DNA from: Emcibacteraceae bacterium
GTDB taxonomy: Bacteria > Pseudomonadota > Alphaproteobacteria > Sphingomonadales > Emcibacteraceae
Direction: 5' to 3'
DNA: 46,927 bases
Assembly: GCA_028281625.1 (NCBI GenBank)
Contig: JANQJN010000036.1
Coordinates: forward strand, 1 to 46,927
In this document: in pieces, positions 1 to 8,311 of the stretch
Layout: each line of letters begins with the position of its first letter
Numbering within the stretch: position 1 is the first letter of the stretch
Position numbers and translations under genes: made by a program
Notes under the pieces: generated by a model
Database searches by the model: none
Seen by the model: only the letters and a program-made list of their open reading frames with translations
Told to the model about the DNA's origin: nothing

Positions 1-91
1 CTACCGGATGCTGAAGATCAACCTGCTGAGACGCTGCACAATTATTGAGCAATATCGCGATCGTGATAATGGACAGCTTACTTTTACTCAT
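1..91 (-). CDS. Putative small lipoprotein or secreted protein, 5' part only (runs off left edge)
   Basis: Thirty codons are visible on the minus strand before the window ends. The start ATG at 91-89 overlaps the TGA (90-88) of the upstream 134-residue membrane protein gene as ATGA, a typical coupling arrangement, which is why this start was chosen. The product begins with a short basic stretch, a hydrophobic run (IITIAILL) and then NNC followed by Ala-Ala-Ser, so it looks like a lipoprotein signal peptide. Asn at -1 before the Cys is not a canonical lipobox residue, so lipidation is uncertain. Family and function cannot be judged from this fragment. Confidence 0.5.
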   Translation of the reverse strand, partial: MSKSKLSIITIAILLNNCAASQQVDLQHPV

Positions 92-492
92 TCGCGCACC
101 CCGTTGATCCCGTTAAGACATCTGAGTTTTTCATCGAGACTTGGTTGATCAAAGCAATATTCTATTTGACTGATATTTTCGCTAACCTCCAACTGATTTT
201 CAAGGTTATCCTGGTATCCTGCTATTACCGCCGCAGTCGTCAAAATAACCGTCGTGATTATGCCCTGGAATTTAAAAAATTTCTGGGCTTGAAGCGCTGC
301 AAGCGAAGCAAGAGAAAGCAGCCCAAACGTGCCAAGCGAATATATTCCAAAGAAAAAGAGCATTGCCACGAATGCGTTATATCCAACAACAAAAGACACG
401 GCAGAATTATCCTGGATAACTGAAATTACGCGGCGAACCATTTTATTACTGGACCGTGGTTTTATGTGCTGTCTTCTCATTGTGTTCCGCAT
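88..492 (-). CDS. Hypothetical small two-helix membrane protein
   Basis: I do not recognise a family. The 134-residue product has a basic N-terminus rich in Arg and Lys, then two hydrophobic segments at about residues 31-68 and 77-93, then a polar tail with two Cys (FDQ-preceding Cys and RCL). This predicts an inner-membrane protein with cytoplasmic positive residues. Start choice is open: ATGs occur at codons 1, 5 and 18. Codon 5 (480) has a GGAAC purine stretch just upstream. It is coupled by ATGA to the putative lipoprotein running off the left edge, so the two are probably one transcription unit. The opposite-strand ORF here encodes a very basic sequence and looks like a shadow. Confidence 0.5.
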   Translation of the reverse strand: MRNTMRRQHIKPRSSNKMVRRVISVIQDNSAVSFVVGYNAFVAMLFFFGIYSLGTFGLLSLASLAALQAQKFFKFQGIITTVILTTAAVIAGYQDNLENQLEVSENISQIEYCFDQPSLDEKLRCLNGINGVRE

Positions 493-1040
493 TAATGGTT
501 TTAGTTGGGCATTGGGCTACTCGGAAACATAGCTACCAGTATACCATCATCCGGAAAAATTAAAAGGTTAAAACTAGAAAAAACCCTTATTTTTCAGTGT
601 TTTAGCTTACTTTAACTTTACAACGAGAGCTTAATTATTACGGCCAGACGCTGGCCCTTTGGACGGAGGCGATTTCTTGCAGTAATATAAGTAACGCCTC
701 TACTACGAAGGAGGCTGTCAACAGCCAATATTGGAAATCCGGTATTGAAACATGCGAACTACCTCCAACTCGACGTAATAGTTGCATTATTGTTACGACG
801 AATCATAACTTGGTTGTATATTTAAGCTGAAATTGCGATTTTGTGTGTCACAGAACAGTCCCTCATCAATTTGTAGCATTTTTTGAACCAAGTTAAACAT
901 TTGATTTTATTGATTTATTTCAATAAAAAATTATATATACGACGAAAATTACTAAAATTGTAAATATATTGTTGCGTTAAGATGAAATTTTCTCAACAGT
1001 ATCAAGCAGTGATAGGTGGGGTTAAGTTTAGGGGAGAAAT
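493..1040. other. Gene-free A/T-rich stretch with several inverted repeats
   Basis: No credible ORF is present in these 548 bases. The sequence holds a perfect 6-bp hairpin with 3-nt loop (GGCCAG/CTGGCC, 642-656) and a cluster of mutually exclusive stems at 666-724. The last 150 bases before the 618-residue gene are very A/T rich and contain many TTGA- and TATA-like hexamers, so no single promoter could be chosen. It separates the divergently oriented left-edge pair from the orphan gene and so must hold both promoters. Confidence 0.5.
642..724 (+). other. Cluster of alternative RNA hairpins in the leader of the orphan gene
   Basis: The stem GGCCAG(642-647)/CTGGCC(651-656) is followed by GAGGCG(666-671), which can pair with CGCCTC(695-700). 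GCCTC(696-700) can instead pair with GAGGC(711-715), and CTGT(715-718) can pair with ACAG(721-724). The shared middle strand makes two of the stems mutually exclusive, as in attenuators. There is no clear U-run after either stem, and transcription from this point is not shown, so a regulatory role is only a possibility. Confidence 0.25.
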
Positions 1041-2897
1041 ATGGGGAAGACCAAAAAAGATGCAAAGGGTAAATCTGATAAAGACGCAAAGAAACAGATT
1101 GGTAAGTCTGACGAAAAAGCAACGAAAGAACTAAATAAAGTAGAATTTAACACGCTTCAAAAGCTCGTAGAAGTTAAAAAAAATGCGCCTGAAATATTTA
1201 AGCAGGTCTTTGAAGAGTTCAATGCTACCTTTAAACCAAAAGCTATCGTACATGACAACCGCAAGGGTGTCGCAGGCGCAATTCTTTCCAGACATCTGAA
1301 GTATCATATACTTGCAAGAACGCAAGAAACTAAACAGTCAGCTAGGCCAGATTACAAAGGATTCAAAGAAGAATTCGAAAATTTTCAGGAGTCACTTCAG
1401 CATCATTATGATGGATTCTTGCCGGAAAAGGTAGTTTCGAAAAACGCAATCAACGATTTTTGTAATTTACAATCGTATTATAACAGAGGATCAAAGAAGC
1501 CTTATTTTTACGCCACGTTGGCCCTATATGTAATTTACCTTTATGAAACAAAAAAGTTCGAAAATGACTTGTTTATGACCTTCCTACCGTCATCAGAACG
1601 TGACTTTCCCAAAAAGATAGCGAACTGGCTTACAATTCGAGCAGCTGATGCAACATATAGTCCAGGTTTGACTAGGCTATCCAATCCAGCAGATAGTACT
1701 TATCCGGTCAGCGTGAACTATTACTATACTCCTGGCAACAGGCAAAAACTTAGAGAGTTTCTTGATCGGTATCTTATACAAAGCAATGAAGATCGTCGGC
1801 TAGGTGACGGAGGGGCACATTTTATTTGTTATCGCCCACGTTCAAGCCGCCCGGACAGCTTAATGAAAACATTCTTTTGGCTAAGCCCTTGGTGGTCACA
1901 CGAACCCCATAATCCAAGTAAAAATAAAAATGCTAACTTCGTGAACATATACATTCCACCCGGCCAAGAACGTAAAAGAAGGCCTCGAACAAGAAGAAGT
2001 GCCGGACGTATAATACCCATGGAAGGCGGTATATATTTAATAGGCGGACAACACAATGCCAGTATCGAGAAAGAAAAAGAAAACTTTCCGTTCCAAACCG
2101 CCCTGTGTGCGACCTTTCCCTGGGGTTCGTTGATTTCTGATAATCCGCTTCTGCAAGGAGTTATTATTTCTTCAAATCAAAAATACACCAGTCTTGCCTC
2201 AAAGGTAATGATGCGTGCCACCCCGATTTGTCATTCCAAGGACGTTTACCTAGGAGAAATCAATATTGAAGACCTTGAAGATGATATTGAGAGAGATATG
2301 AAGAATGAAGAAAGAATGTTAGTTGAGCAGGAAATGTTATTTACCGGAATAGAAGCGCAAATAACAAAAAGAGACAGATCAGATTTTATAGAAACAGTGA
2401 TCGAAATTTTTACAGTTTCAAAAGATATTTCAGAAGATTTGGCCAAAGGGGATAACAAGGAAGTCAATAGCCTATTCAACAAATTATCAGAGAAACTAAA
2501 ACATGTTGATCGTGATGGAGAAAAACCAAGAGGGAAAAGCACGAATGACGGAGATGATGAGACTGATCAGAAAGCGGTCAATGAGGAGACTCTAGAAAAA
2601 TTTCTTACCACCATTCAAGATAAATCTTTAACATTTAACCTTGCTTCGAATACAGAAGGACATGCTAAAAACGTTTCAGAAGCTATATTAGAGGGTTGTA
2701 ATAATTATCCAAATGAACGTGTCATCGCAGACGGTTTCGTTAACAAAAAAGGCGAAAAAATGGATGTTGATCATATGAATGCTGATTTAAACAAATATTG
2801 TAAAACAATTACAAGGGCTGAAAAAGTAGACGACAAGGAGATCTTGGAAGAATTCGAAATTGCTAAGCATGTACGATTTGGAGTGCTAAATACTTGA
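1041..2897 (+). CDS. Orphan 618-residue protein of unknown function
   Basis: I do not recognise the whole protein. GGGGAGA lies just upstream of the ATG at 1041. The first ~45 residues are extremely Lys/Asp-rich and look disordered. Residues ~50-220 are helical and polar, with no signal peptide or membrane segment, so the protein is probably cytoplasmic. Residues ~255-400 are richer in Gly and aromatics and run from HFICYRP through GGIYLIGG to LASKVMMRA. The spacing of these blocks recalls the beta-rich C-terminal region of some alphaproteobacterial HTH regulators, though no HTH is visible here. Residues ~415-560 are strongly acidic and possibly coiled. Base composition is more A-rich than the flanking metabolic genes, it stands alone, and a long structured leader precedes it, all of which fits acquired accessory DNA. 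Certainty that it is a gene is high; function is unknown. Confidence 0.85.
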   Translation: MGKTKKDAKGKSDKDAKKQIGKSDEKATKELNKVEFNTLQKLVEVKKNAPEIFKQVFEEFNATFKPKAIVHDNRKGVAGAILSRHLKYHILARTQETKQSARPDYKGFKEEFENFQESLQHHYDGFLPEKVVSKNAINDFCNLQSYYNRGSKKPYFYATLALYVIYLYETKKFENDLFMTFLPSSERDFPKKIANWLTIRAADATYSPGLTRLSNPADSTYPVSVNYYYTPGNRQKLREFLDRYLIQSNEDRRLGDGGAHFICYRPRSSRPDSLMKTFFWLSPWWSHEPHNPSKNKNANFVNIYIPPGQERKRRPRTRRSAGRIIPMEGGIYLIGGQHNASIEKEKENFPFQTALCATFPWGSLISDNPLLQGVIISSNQKYTSLASKVMMRATPICHSKDVYLGEINIEDLEDDIERDMKNEERMLVEQEMLFTGIEAQITKRDRSDFIETVIEIFTVSKDISEDLAKGDNKEVNSLFNKLSEKLKHVDRDGEKPRGKSTNDGDDETDQKAVNEETLEKFLTTIQDKSLTFNLASNTEGHAKNVSEAILEGCNNYPNERVIADGFVNKKGEKMDVDHMNADLNKYCKTITRAEKVDDKEILEEFEIAKHVRFGVLNT

Positions 2898-3023
2898 TGT
2901 TTTAATTAGTATCATTCTGAAAGTATTTAATCAGCCCTATTTCAGTTACATATGATGCGGCACACTGCTTTATCCGCAATTGATTTGCCCCTTTTGGCAA
3001 TAAAGGGAATTAGTTAAAAAATC

Positions 3024-4568
3024 ATGACAGAAACATTTTCGATTATCGACTGGCTGATTGTGGCCAGCTATCTCTCATTGCTGATTGGAATGGGTTGGAA
3101 ATACGCATCCCACAAATCCGCCAATGTGAATGATTATTTTCTGGGCGGAAATCGGATGCCATATCTTGTTGTCGCGGTATCTGTCATTGCCACCACCCAA
3201 TCCGCAGCAACCTTTTTGGGCGGCCCGGATCAGGGATATCGTGGTAACTATACCTATCTGGCAGCAAACATCAGCGCGATCATTGCGTCCGTATTTATCG
3301 CGAAAATTTTGATCCCACGTTATTACGCCATCAAAGCCACAACTGTTTATGAACTGCTTGATAACCGCTATGGACCTGTGGCTATGCGCGCTGCAGGATT
3401 GATGTATTTGGTTGGCCGTCTGTTTGCCAGTGGAGCACGCCTATATCTCGCGGCGATTGCAGTTTCTATGATTCTATTTGGTGATATTGCGGTCATCAGT
3501 ATCATTGGTGCTTCGTTGATCCTGCTGACGCTTGGATTTACCATAACGTTTCTTGGTGGCATTCGCTCCATCATCTGGACCGACCTATTCCAATTCTGCA
3601 TGTATAGTTTTTCAGCGATCGCGATCCTTTATTTATTGCTCGACGCGATTCCGCTTGGGCTAAGCGAAATCATAGTCAGCCTTCGAAATACTCCTGAAGG
3701 TATAAATAAGCTGCAACTGTTTAATTTCGACATGGACTTTGCGGATCCTTACGCAATGATATCCGTCTTCAGTGGGCTTATTCTTCTTTACATCGGTAGT
3801 TTCGGACTTGATCAGGACATTACCCAGCGGGTGCTAACTTGCAAAAATGATAATGAAGGTGCGCGGGCCCTGATCATTTCCGTCCTGATCGGTATCCCAC
3901 TAATTTGGCTGTTTATGACCATTGGTGAGCTTCTATATATTTTCTATGACCGGCTGGATTTGATGGGAGCGGCAGCGTCTTCCGTGACTGACAAGGCATT
4001 TCAAGGTGAAGACATAACCGTTTTTATGTTCTATATCCTAAACGAACTTCCTTCCGGGCTACGGGGCCTGGTCACTGTTGGGGTTATTGCGGCTGCAGTA
4101 TCCACCATCAATTCAGGATTAAACAGTATGTCTTCCGTATTGGTGCAGGACTTCTATCGCCCCCTGATTGAACGCACCACTTCTAAAAGTGAACGACACT
4201 ATGTGATTGCTGGCCAATATGGCATGGCGCTGGTTGGTCTGTGCCTGTTTTTAATGTCAGTACTTTGCTATTATTGGCAGCGCTATTCGGGCCTCCCACT
4301 GCTTGATTTCGCACTTTCGGTGATGGTCTTCGCATATTCAGGGTTACTCGGTGTTTACTTTACCGCTCTTTTTACCAAACGCGGCTCAACCGGTTCCGTA
4401 ATCGCAGCTCTCATTGCTGGTTTTCTGGTGACACTTTTTGGGCAAGGATACATTGTTGATCTTCTTTCAATGCCGGATGGTCTTAAAGGATATGCCTTTA
4501 CGTGGCAACTTTGTATCGGTACGCTGATTTCATTCATAATTTGTGTGATGGGGAAGAAAAATGTTTAA
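3024..4568 (+). CDS. Sodium:solute symporter (SSS family)
   Basis: This is a 514-residue polytopic membrane protein of normal length for the SSS/SLC5 family, expected to use the Na+ gradient to import an organic solute. Visible family marks are the N-terminal YFLGGNRMP segment after helix 1, the ATTQSAATFLGGP stretch in helix 2, and the long run of about 13 hydrophobic helices to the C-terminus. The substrate cannot be read from sequence. Its stop overlaps the start of the downstream amidohydrolase by 8 bases, which ties import to that enzyme and suggests amino-acid-like or N-acyl amino acid products as substrate (inference). No strong ribosome binding site precedes the ATG: the nearest purine run (AAAGGG, 3002-3007) is too distant for usual spacing, so the start is likely but not certain. 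Confidence 0.9.
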   Translation: MTETFSIIDWLIVASYLSLLIGMGWKYASHKSANVNDYFLGGNRMPYLVVAVSVIATTQSAATFLGGPDQGYRGNYTYLAANISAIIASVFIAKILIPRYYAIKATTVYELLDNRYGPVAMRAAGLMYLVGRLFASGARLYLAAIAVSMILFGDIAVISIIGASLILLTLGFTITFLGGIRSIIWTDLFQFCMYSFSAIAILYLLLDAIPLGLSEIIVSLRNTPEGINKLQLFNFDMDFADPYAMISVFSGLILLYIGSFGLDQDITQRVLTCKNDNEGARALIISVLIGIPLIWLFMTIGELLYIFYDRLDLMGAAASSVTDKAFQGEDITVFMFYILNELPSGLRGLVTVGVIAAAVSTINSGLNSMSSVLVQDFYRPLIERTTSKSERHYVIAGQYGMALVGLCLFLMSVLCYYWQRYSGLPLLDFALSVMVFAYSGLLGVYFTALFTKRGSTGSVIAALIAGFLVTLFGQGYIVDLLSMPDGLKGYAFTWQLCIGTLISFIICVMGKKNV

Positions 4569-6288
4569 GAAAAACTATCAACCGCTAACTATCATTTTGT
4601 TGACCTTTCTTTTGTCTACCTGCGGTGATCCGGCTGGTGAAAGCACTCAAATTCACTACGATACGATCATTCAAGGCGGCGTCATTCATGATGGTCTTGG
4701 AAGCCCGGCGATCGAAGGGGACGTTGCAATTCAGAATGACCGTATTGTTGCAGTTGGTGATCTTGGCAATGCAACGGCGGATGACTTGATTGACGCCACC
4801 GGCCTTGTTGTAGCACCAGGTTTTATAAACGTTCTGAGCTGGAGCGATCGTTCATTAATCCACGATGGCCGTGGCATGAGCGAACTTAAGCAAGGTGTTA
4901 CCTTGCAGATTTTCGGCGAAGGAACATCCCAGGGCCCAACCACCGAAGAACTCAAGGAATATGATGAACGAAATCAAGGCGACATCAAATTTGATATTAG
5001 TTGGACCACACTTGGTGAATATCTGAGCTTTTTGGAAAATAAGGGCGTGTCCCCCAATGTGGCCTCCTTTGTTGGGGCAACGACCGTGCGCAAACATGAA
5101 CTGGGTTATGAAAACCGCCTTGCAACACCTGAAGAAATGCTTCGCATGCAGGAGCTCGTGATTAATGCGATGAATGAAGGGGCGCTTGGTCTGGGCACCT
5201 CCCTTATCTATGCGCCGGCAACCTATTCGGATACAAATGAACTTATTGCGCTCAGTAAAGCCGCTGGTGTCTGCGGTGGATCTTATATTTCACATCTGCG
5301 CAGTGAAGGGAACCAGTTTGAGGAAGCATTTGAAGAACTCGTTACCATTGCTCGCGAAGCAAATATCCCTGCAGAAATTTATCACTTAAAAGCTGCCGGT
5401 CAGGCCAACTATTACAAAATGGATCTGGTGATTGAAAGTATAGAAGAGCTGCGTGCTCAAGGTCTGGATATCCGCGCCAACATGTACAGCTATACAGCGG
5501 GTGCCACTGGCCTTGACGCTATGATCCCGCCTTGGATTCAGGAGGGTGGAATTGATAACTGGATCGCCAATATGCAGAATCCAGAGCAGCGTGCTCGTGC
5601 GCTAAGGGAAATGCAGATGCATGACGCAGGTTGGGAAAATCTTGGCCGTGGATCAGGTTACGAGAATGTCATTCCCGTTGGATTTAAAAACCCTGAACTG
5701 CGCCATCTTATTGGCAAGACACTTCTTGAAATTGCCGAAGAAAGAGGAAAATCACCTGAAGAAACCGCAATGGATTTGGTCGCAGAAGATGGGAGCCGGG
5801 TTGGCACTATATATTTCATGATGAGTGAAGAAAACGTGCGTAAAAAACTTAGGCTACCATGGATGAGCTTTGGCTCTGACGCAGGCGCGCAAGCGCCAGA
5901 AGGGCTTTTTCTAAATTCAAGCACTCATCCTCGCGCTTATGGAAACTTCGCACGGGTGCTTGGTAAATATGTCCGTGATGAACAGGTTCTCACATTAAGT
6001 GATGCCATTCGCCGCATGACGTCCCTTCCTGCAACAAATCTGAAACTGGGTGATCGTGGTGTTATAGCGCCAGGATATTTTGCGGATCTTGCAATTTTTG
6101 ACCCCACCGAAATTGCCGATATGGCTACTTTCGAAGAACCGCACCAATATGCCGTCGGCATGGTTCACGTATTTGTAAATGGTGTCCAAGCGCTTGAGAA
6201 CGGTGAGCATACAGGCAATTTTTCAGGGCGATTTGTAAAGCGAGAAGGTTATGAGAATCAGTGCTCAATGGCTGATATCGATCTGTAA
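4561..6288 (+). CDS. Lipoprotein amidohydrolase, D-aminoacylase-like subfamily lacking the HxH motif
   Basis: This 575-residue protein has a lipoprotein signal ending FLLSTC (Cys about residue 21), so it acts outside the cytoplasmic membrane. The amidohydrolase fold is clear: the N-terminal beta segment with GGVIHDG, then APGF at 85-88, His245 in ISHLR, His275 in YHLKAAG, Asp440 in FGSDAG and the THPRAYG segment. In D-aminoacylases the position after APGFI(D/N)V is H-x-H. Here it is L92-S93-W94, and the bridging-ligand Cys of the usual GNCG is Gly121 (GEGT). The binuclear site must therefore be altered. I recall similar sequences with a LSW motif, so it is probably a real subfamily and not decay. 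The start overlaps the symporter gene, with GGGGAAG as ribosome site. The likely role is hydrolysis of N-acyl-D-amino acids or related amides, but the substrate is not established. Confidence 0.8.
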   Translation: MFKKNYQPLTIILLTFLLSTCGDPAGESTQIHYDTIIQGGVIHDGLGSPAIEGDVAIQNDRIVAVGDLGNATADDLIDATGLVVAPGFINVLSWSDRSLIHDGRGMSELKQGVTLQIFGEGTSQGPTTEELKEYDERNQGDIKFDISWTTLGEYLSFLENKGVSPNVASFVGATTVRKHELGYENRLATPEEMLRMQELVINAMNEGALGLGTSLIYAPATYSDTNELIALSKAAGVCGGSYISHLRSEGNQFEEAFEELVTIAREANIPAEIYHLKAAGQANYYKMDLVIESIEELRAQGLDIRANMYSYTAGATGLDAMIPPWIQEGGIDNWIANMQNPEQRARALREMQMHDAGWENLGRGSGYENVIPVGFKNPELRHLIGKTLLEIAEERGKSPEETAMDLVAEDGSRVGTIYFMMSEENVRKKLRLPWMSFGSDAGAQAPEGLFLNSSTHPRAYGNFARVLGKYVRDEQVLTLSDAIRRMTSLPATNLKLGDRGVIAPGYFADLAIFDPTEIADMATFEEPHQYAVGMVHVFVNGVQALENGEHTGNFSGRFVKREGYENQCSMADIDL

Positions 6289-6306
6289 AACGAGAGGGAA
6301 TTCAAT

Positions 6307-7461
6307 ATGATTAGGTACACAGTTACTGCTACGGTCGCACTGGTCCTGGCACTGTCAGGTTGCGCTTCTGAAACCACAGAAACGCAAACCTCCGACTTCA
6401 GCGCTCAAGTGGATAAAATCTTTACCGGCATTGACCGAAACAATGCACCCGGCTGCTCAGTTGGCGTTATACATCAGGGGAGTTTCCTGCATAAAGGCGG
6501 CTACGGCATGGCCAATTTGGAACTTGATATACCACTTGATGAAAATAGTGTTTTCAGAATGGCTTCAGTATCCAAACAGTTTACAGCCATGGCTGTTCTA
6601 CTGCTTGCAGAAGAAGGAAAACTTGATCTGGACGAAGATATCAGAACCTATATGCCTGATCTGGTTGATTATGGTCACAAGGTAACAGCACGCGCCATGA
6701 TTGGACACTATGCGGGTATGGGGGACTACAACATGCTGGCTGACAGCTATGAAGGTCCTGGCGTTGAAAGTGAATTGAATCTGAAGTCTGTTGCCGGCGG
6801 ACCTTACAGACTTGGCAAACACGACTACCTCAGTAATGATGAGTTTTATGATGTCGTGAAAAAAGCTCCTCTTATTCAAGAGCCAAACACCGAATTGATC
6901 TACAGTAATTTTGCCTATTACCTTCTTTCGATCCTTGTGGAACGACAAAGTGGCATGTCTTTACGCGATTATGCGGAAGAAAAGATATTTGCGCCGCTCG
7001 GCATGGATAATACGCTTTTTTATGATGATGGCTTTGAAATCTTGAAAAACAGAGCGAGCGGCTATGTGGCTCGCGAAGATGGTAGCTACGAAATCGACAT
7101 GGCCAACTTGTTCGTGGTTGGTGATGGTGGCCTACACACAAGCGTCAATGATTTTATCAAATGGGATCAAAACTTCTATGTCCCAAAGGTCGGCGAAAAC
7201 CCGGAAGCCATTATTGAGCAAATGAACACACCGACAACAGACCTCAAATTTGATGACACACCTTACGCAAACGGTCAAAATGTGGCTACCGTGTTGGGCC
7301 GTAGAGCCTTTACCCACTCAGGGGGTTGGCTTGGTAGCTCCACCTATTATATGCGGTTCCCTGACGATGAGTTTTCCATCGTTACACTATGCAATGATAC
7401 CCAACAAAATCCATATGATTATGTCCTGGAGATCGCAAAGTTACATTTCGGTGAGGAGTAG
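6307..7461 (+). CDS. Lipoprotein serine hydrolase of the class C beta-lactamase/PBP fold
   Basis: This is a 384-residue protein with a textbook lipobox (LSGC, Cys19). The catalytic signatures of the serine beta-lactamase-like superfamily are all present: S87-x-x-K90 (SVSK), Y199-S-N201 and H337-S-G339 in place of KTG. HSG is common in esterase, D-aminopeptidase and D,D-peptidase relatives, so lactamase activity is not implied. It starts 18 bases after the amidohydrolase stop, with GAGAGGGA upstream of the ATG, and is the third gene of the symporter operon. A plausible role is periplasmic cleavage of D-amino-acid-containing peptides, amides or esters feeding the other two genes. The exact substrate is unknown. 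Confidence 0.87.
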   Translation: MIRYTVTATVALVLALSGCASETTETQTSDFSAQVDKIFTGIDRNNAPGCSVGVIHQGSFLHKGGYGMANLELDIPLDENSVFRMASVSKQFTAMAVLLLAEEGKLDLDEDIRTYMPDLVDYGHKVTARAMIGHYAGMGDYNMLADSYEGPGVESELNLKSVAGGPYRLGKHDYLSNDEFYDVVKKAPLIQEPNTELIYSNFAYYLLSILVERQSGMSLRDYAEEKIFAPLGMDNTLFYDDGFEILKNRASGYVAREDGSYEIDMANLFVVGDGGLHTSVNDFIKWDQNFYVPKVGENPEAIIEQMNTPTTDLKFDDTPYANGQNVATVLGRRAFTHSGGWLGSSTYYMRFPDDEFSIVTLCNDTQQNPYDYVLEIAKLHFGEE

Positions 7462-7560
7462 CATTTCTAAATAAATTTAATTTCTAACTTGAATGTTATA
7501 ATATAACTTATTAGTTTGCACTCGCTAATTTTGGGGGAAATTATCGAAGGAACATGGGAA

Positions 7561-7962
7561 ATGAACAAATTATTTGAGTTAGATTTTTATTTAGACAATA
7601 TCAGAATTCTTGGAATTATTGCGATTCTTGTTGGGGTTGGAACATGGGTCATGGAACTTACCGATCTGGTTTATGTATGCCCATTTTGTCGCGCGCAAAG
7701 AACTGTTATTCTTATTCTTGGAATCTTTATGACGCTACCAAACACCGGTCATTTTATACTGCGTTATGTTACCTGTATCCTGGCCGGCTACGCGCTTGTG
7801 GTTGCCAGCAACCAGCATTTCCGCGGCTGGGTAGCCATTCAAAGAGGTGAAAGAGGATTAATAACTGAAAATTGGTGGATTGATTCCTGGACTCTGTCCT
7901 TCTTTGCGATCTGTATCATCACCGCGCAAGTATGGCTGATATTCTTAAATAAGAATAAGTAA
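7561..7962 (+). CDS. DsbB-like four-helix membrane protein with CPFC-xx-QR motif
   Basis: This 133-residue protein starts at the ATG at 7561, chosen because GAAGGAA lies eight bases upstream; a longer TTG form from 7516 is less likely. Four hydrophobic segments are visible (about residues 14-31, 47-64, 66-84 and 109-129). Between helices 1 and 2 sits C40-P-F-C43-R-A-Q46-R47, the same CxxCxxQR pattern that marks the first periplasmic loop of DsbB, the quinone-coupled disulfide oxidase. The loop between helices 3 and 4 has no cysteine, so the second redox pair of DsbB is missing. This is therefore a reduced relative or a look-alike, possibly a thiol/quinone redox membrane protein. It is not obviously linked to its neighbours. 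Fold assignment is inference. Confidence 0.6.
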   Translation: MNKLFELDFYLDNIRILGIIAILVGVGTWVMELTDLVYVCPFCRAQRTVILILGIFMTLPNTGHFILRYVTCILAGYALVVASNQHFRGWVAIQRGERGLITENWWIDSWTLSFFAICIITAQVWLIFLNKNK

Positions 7963-7963
7963 G

Positions 7964-8311
7964 TTACAAAATTTCTAATACTGATTCTGGAGGGCGACCA
8001 ATTCTGGCTTCGCCCTCTTTTATAACTATGGGCCGTTCGATAAGTTTCGGATTTGCGATCATTCCGGCAATAAGTTCATCGTTACTTAGAGACGGATTAT
8101 CAAGACCGTTCTCTTTATACTCTGCCTCTTTTTTCCGCATAAGATCTCTGGGAGCCATATTTAGCATTGTCAAAATTTCATTGATTTCTTCTGCACTTGG
8201 AACATCCTTTAAATATTCACGAATTTCCGGTTCAATTCCTTTTTCCTGAAGCAATGCGAGTGTCTGACGGGATTTGCTGCAACGGGGATTATGATAGAGT
8301 GTAATAGCCAT
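7964..8311 (-). CDS. arsC: Arsenate reductase family protein (ArsC/YfgD-type, glutaredoxin-like)
   Basis: The product is 115 residues when started at the ATG at 8311, which gives the usual family N-terminus (MAITLYHNPRCSKSR) directly. An in-frame extension to 8398 adds residues not expected for the family. The catalytic Cys11 sits in HNPRCSKSR, and a conserved Arg lies in IERPIV near residue 94. The family reduces arsenate with glutathione/glutaredoxin as donor, but many single-copy chromosomal members far from ars operons (as here) have no shown arsenate role. The gene is alone on the minus strand, divergent from bfd. Confidence 0.85.
   Translation of the reverse strand: MAITLYHNPRCSKSRQTLALLQEKGIEPEIREYLKDVPSAEEINEILTMLNMAPRDLMRKKEAEYKENGLDNPSLSNDELIAGMIANPKLIERPIVIKEGEARIGRPPESVLEIL

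Noticed and set aside
145-423. Plus-strand 92-residue ORF rich in Lys/Arg
   Set aside because: It lies antisense to the 134-residue membrane protein gene, has no ribosome site, and its basic composition is that expected from a reverse-read hydrophobic gene.
2985-3007. Competing small hairpins (TTGCC/GGCAA and CCCTTT/AAAGGG) before the symporter
   Set aside because: The purine run they cover is 16 bases from the ATG, too far to be the ribosome site, so a translational switch is not supported.
4819-4842. Frameshift or sequencing error as cause of the lost HxH in the amidohydrolase
   Set aside because: Flanking residues APGFI and the following region stay in the family pattern without a frame change, and the downstream ligands are in frame.
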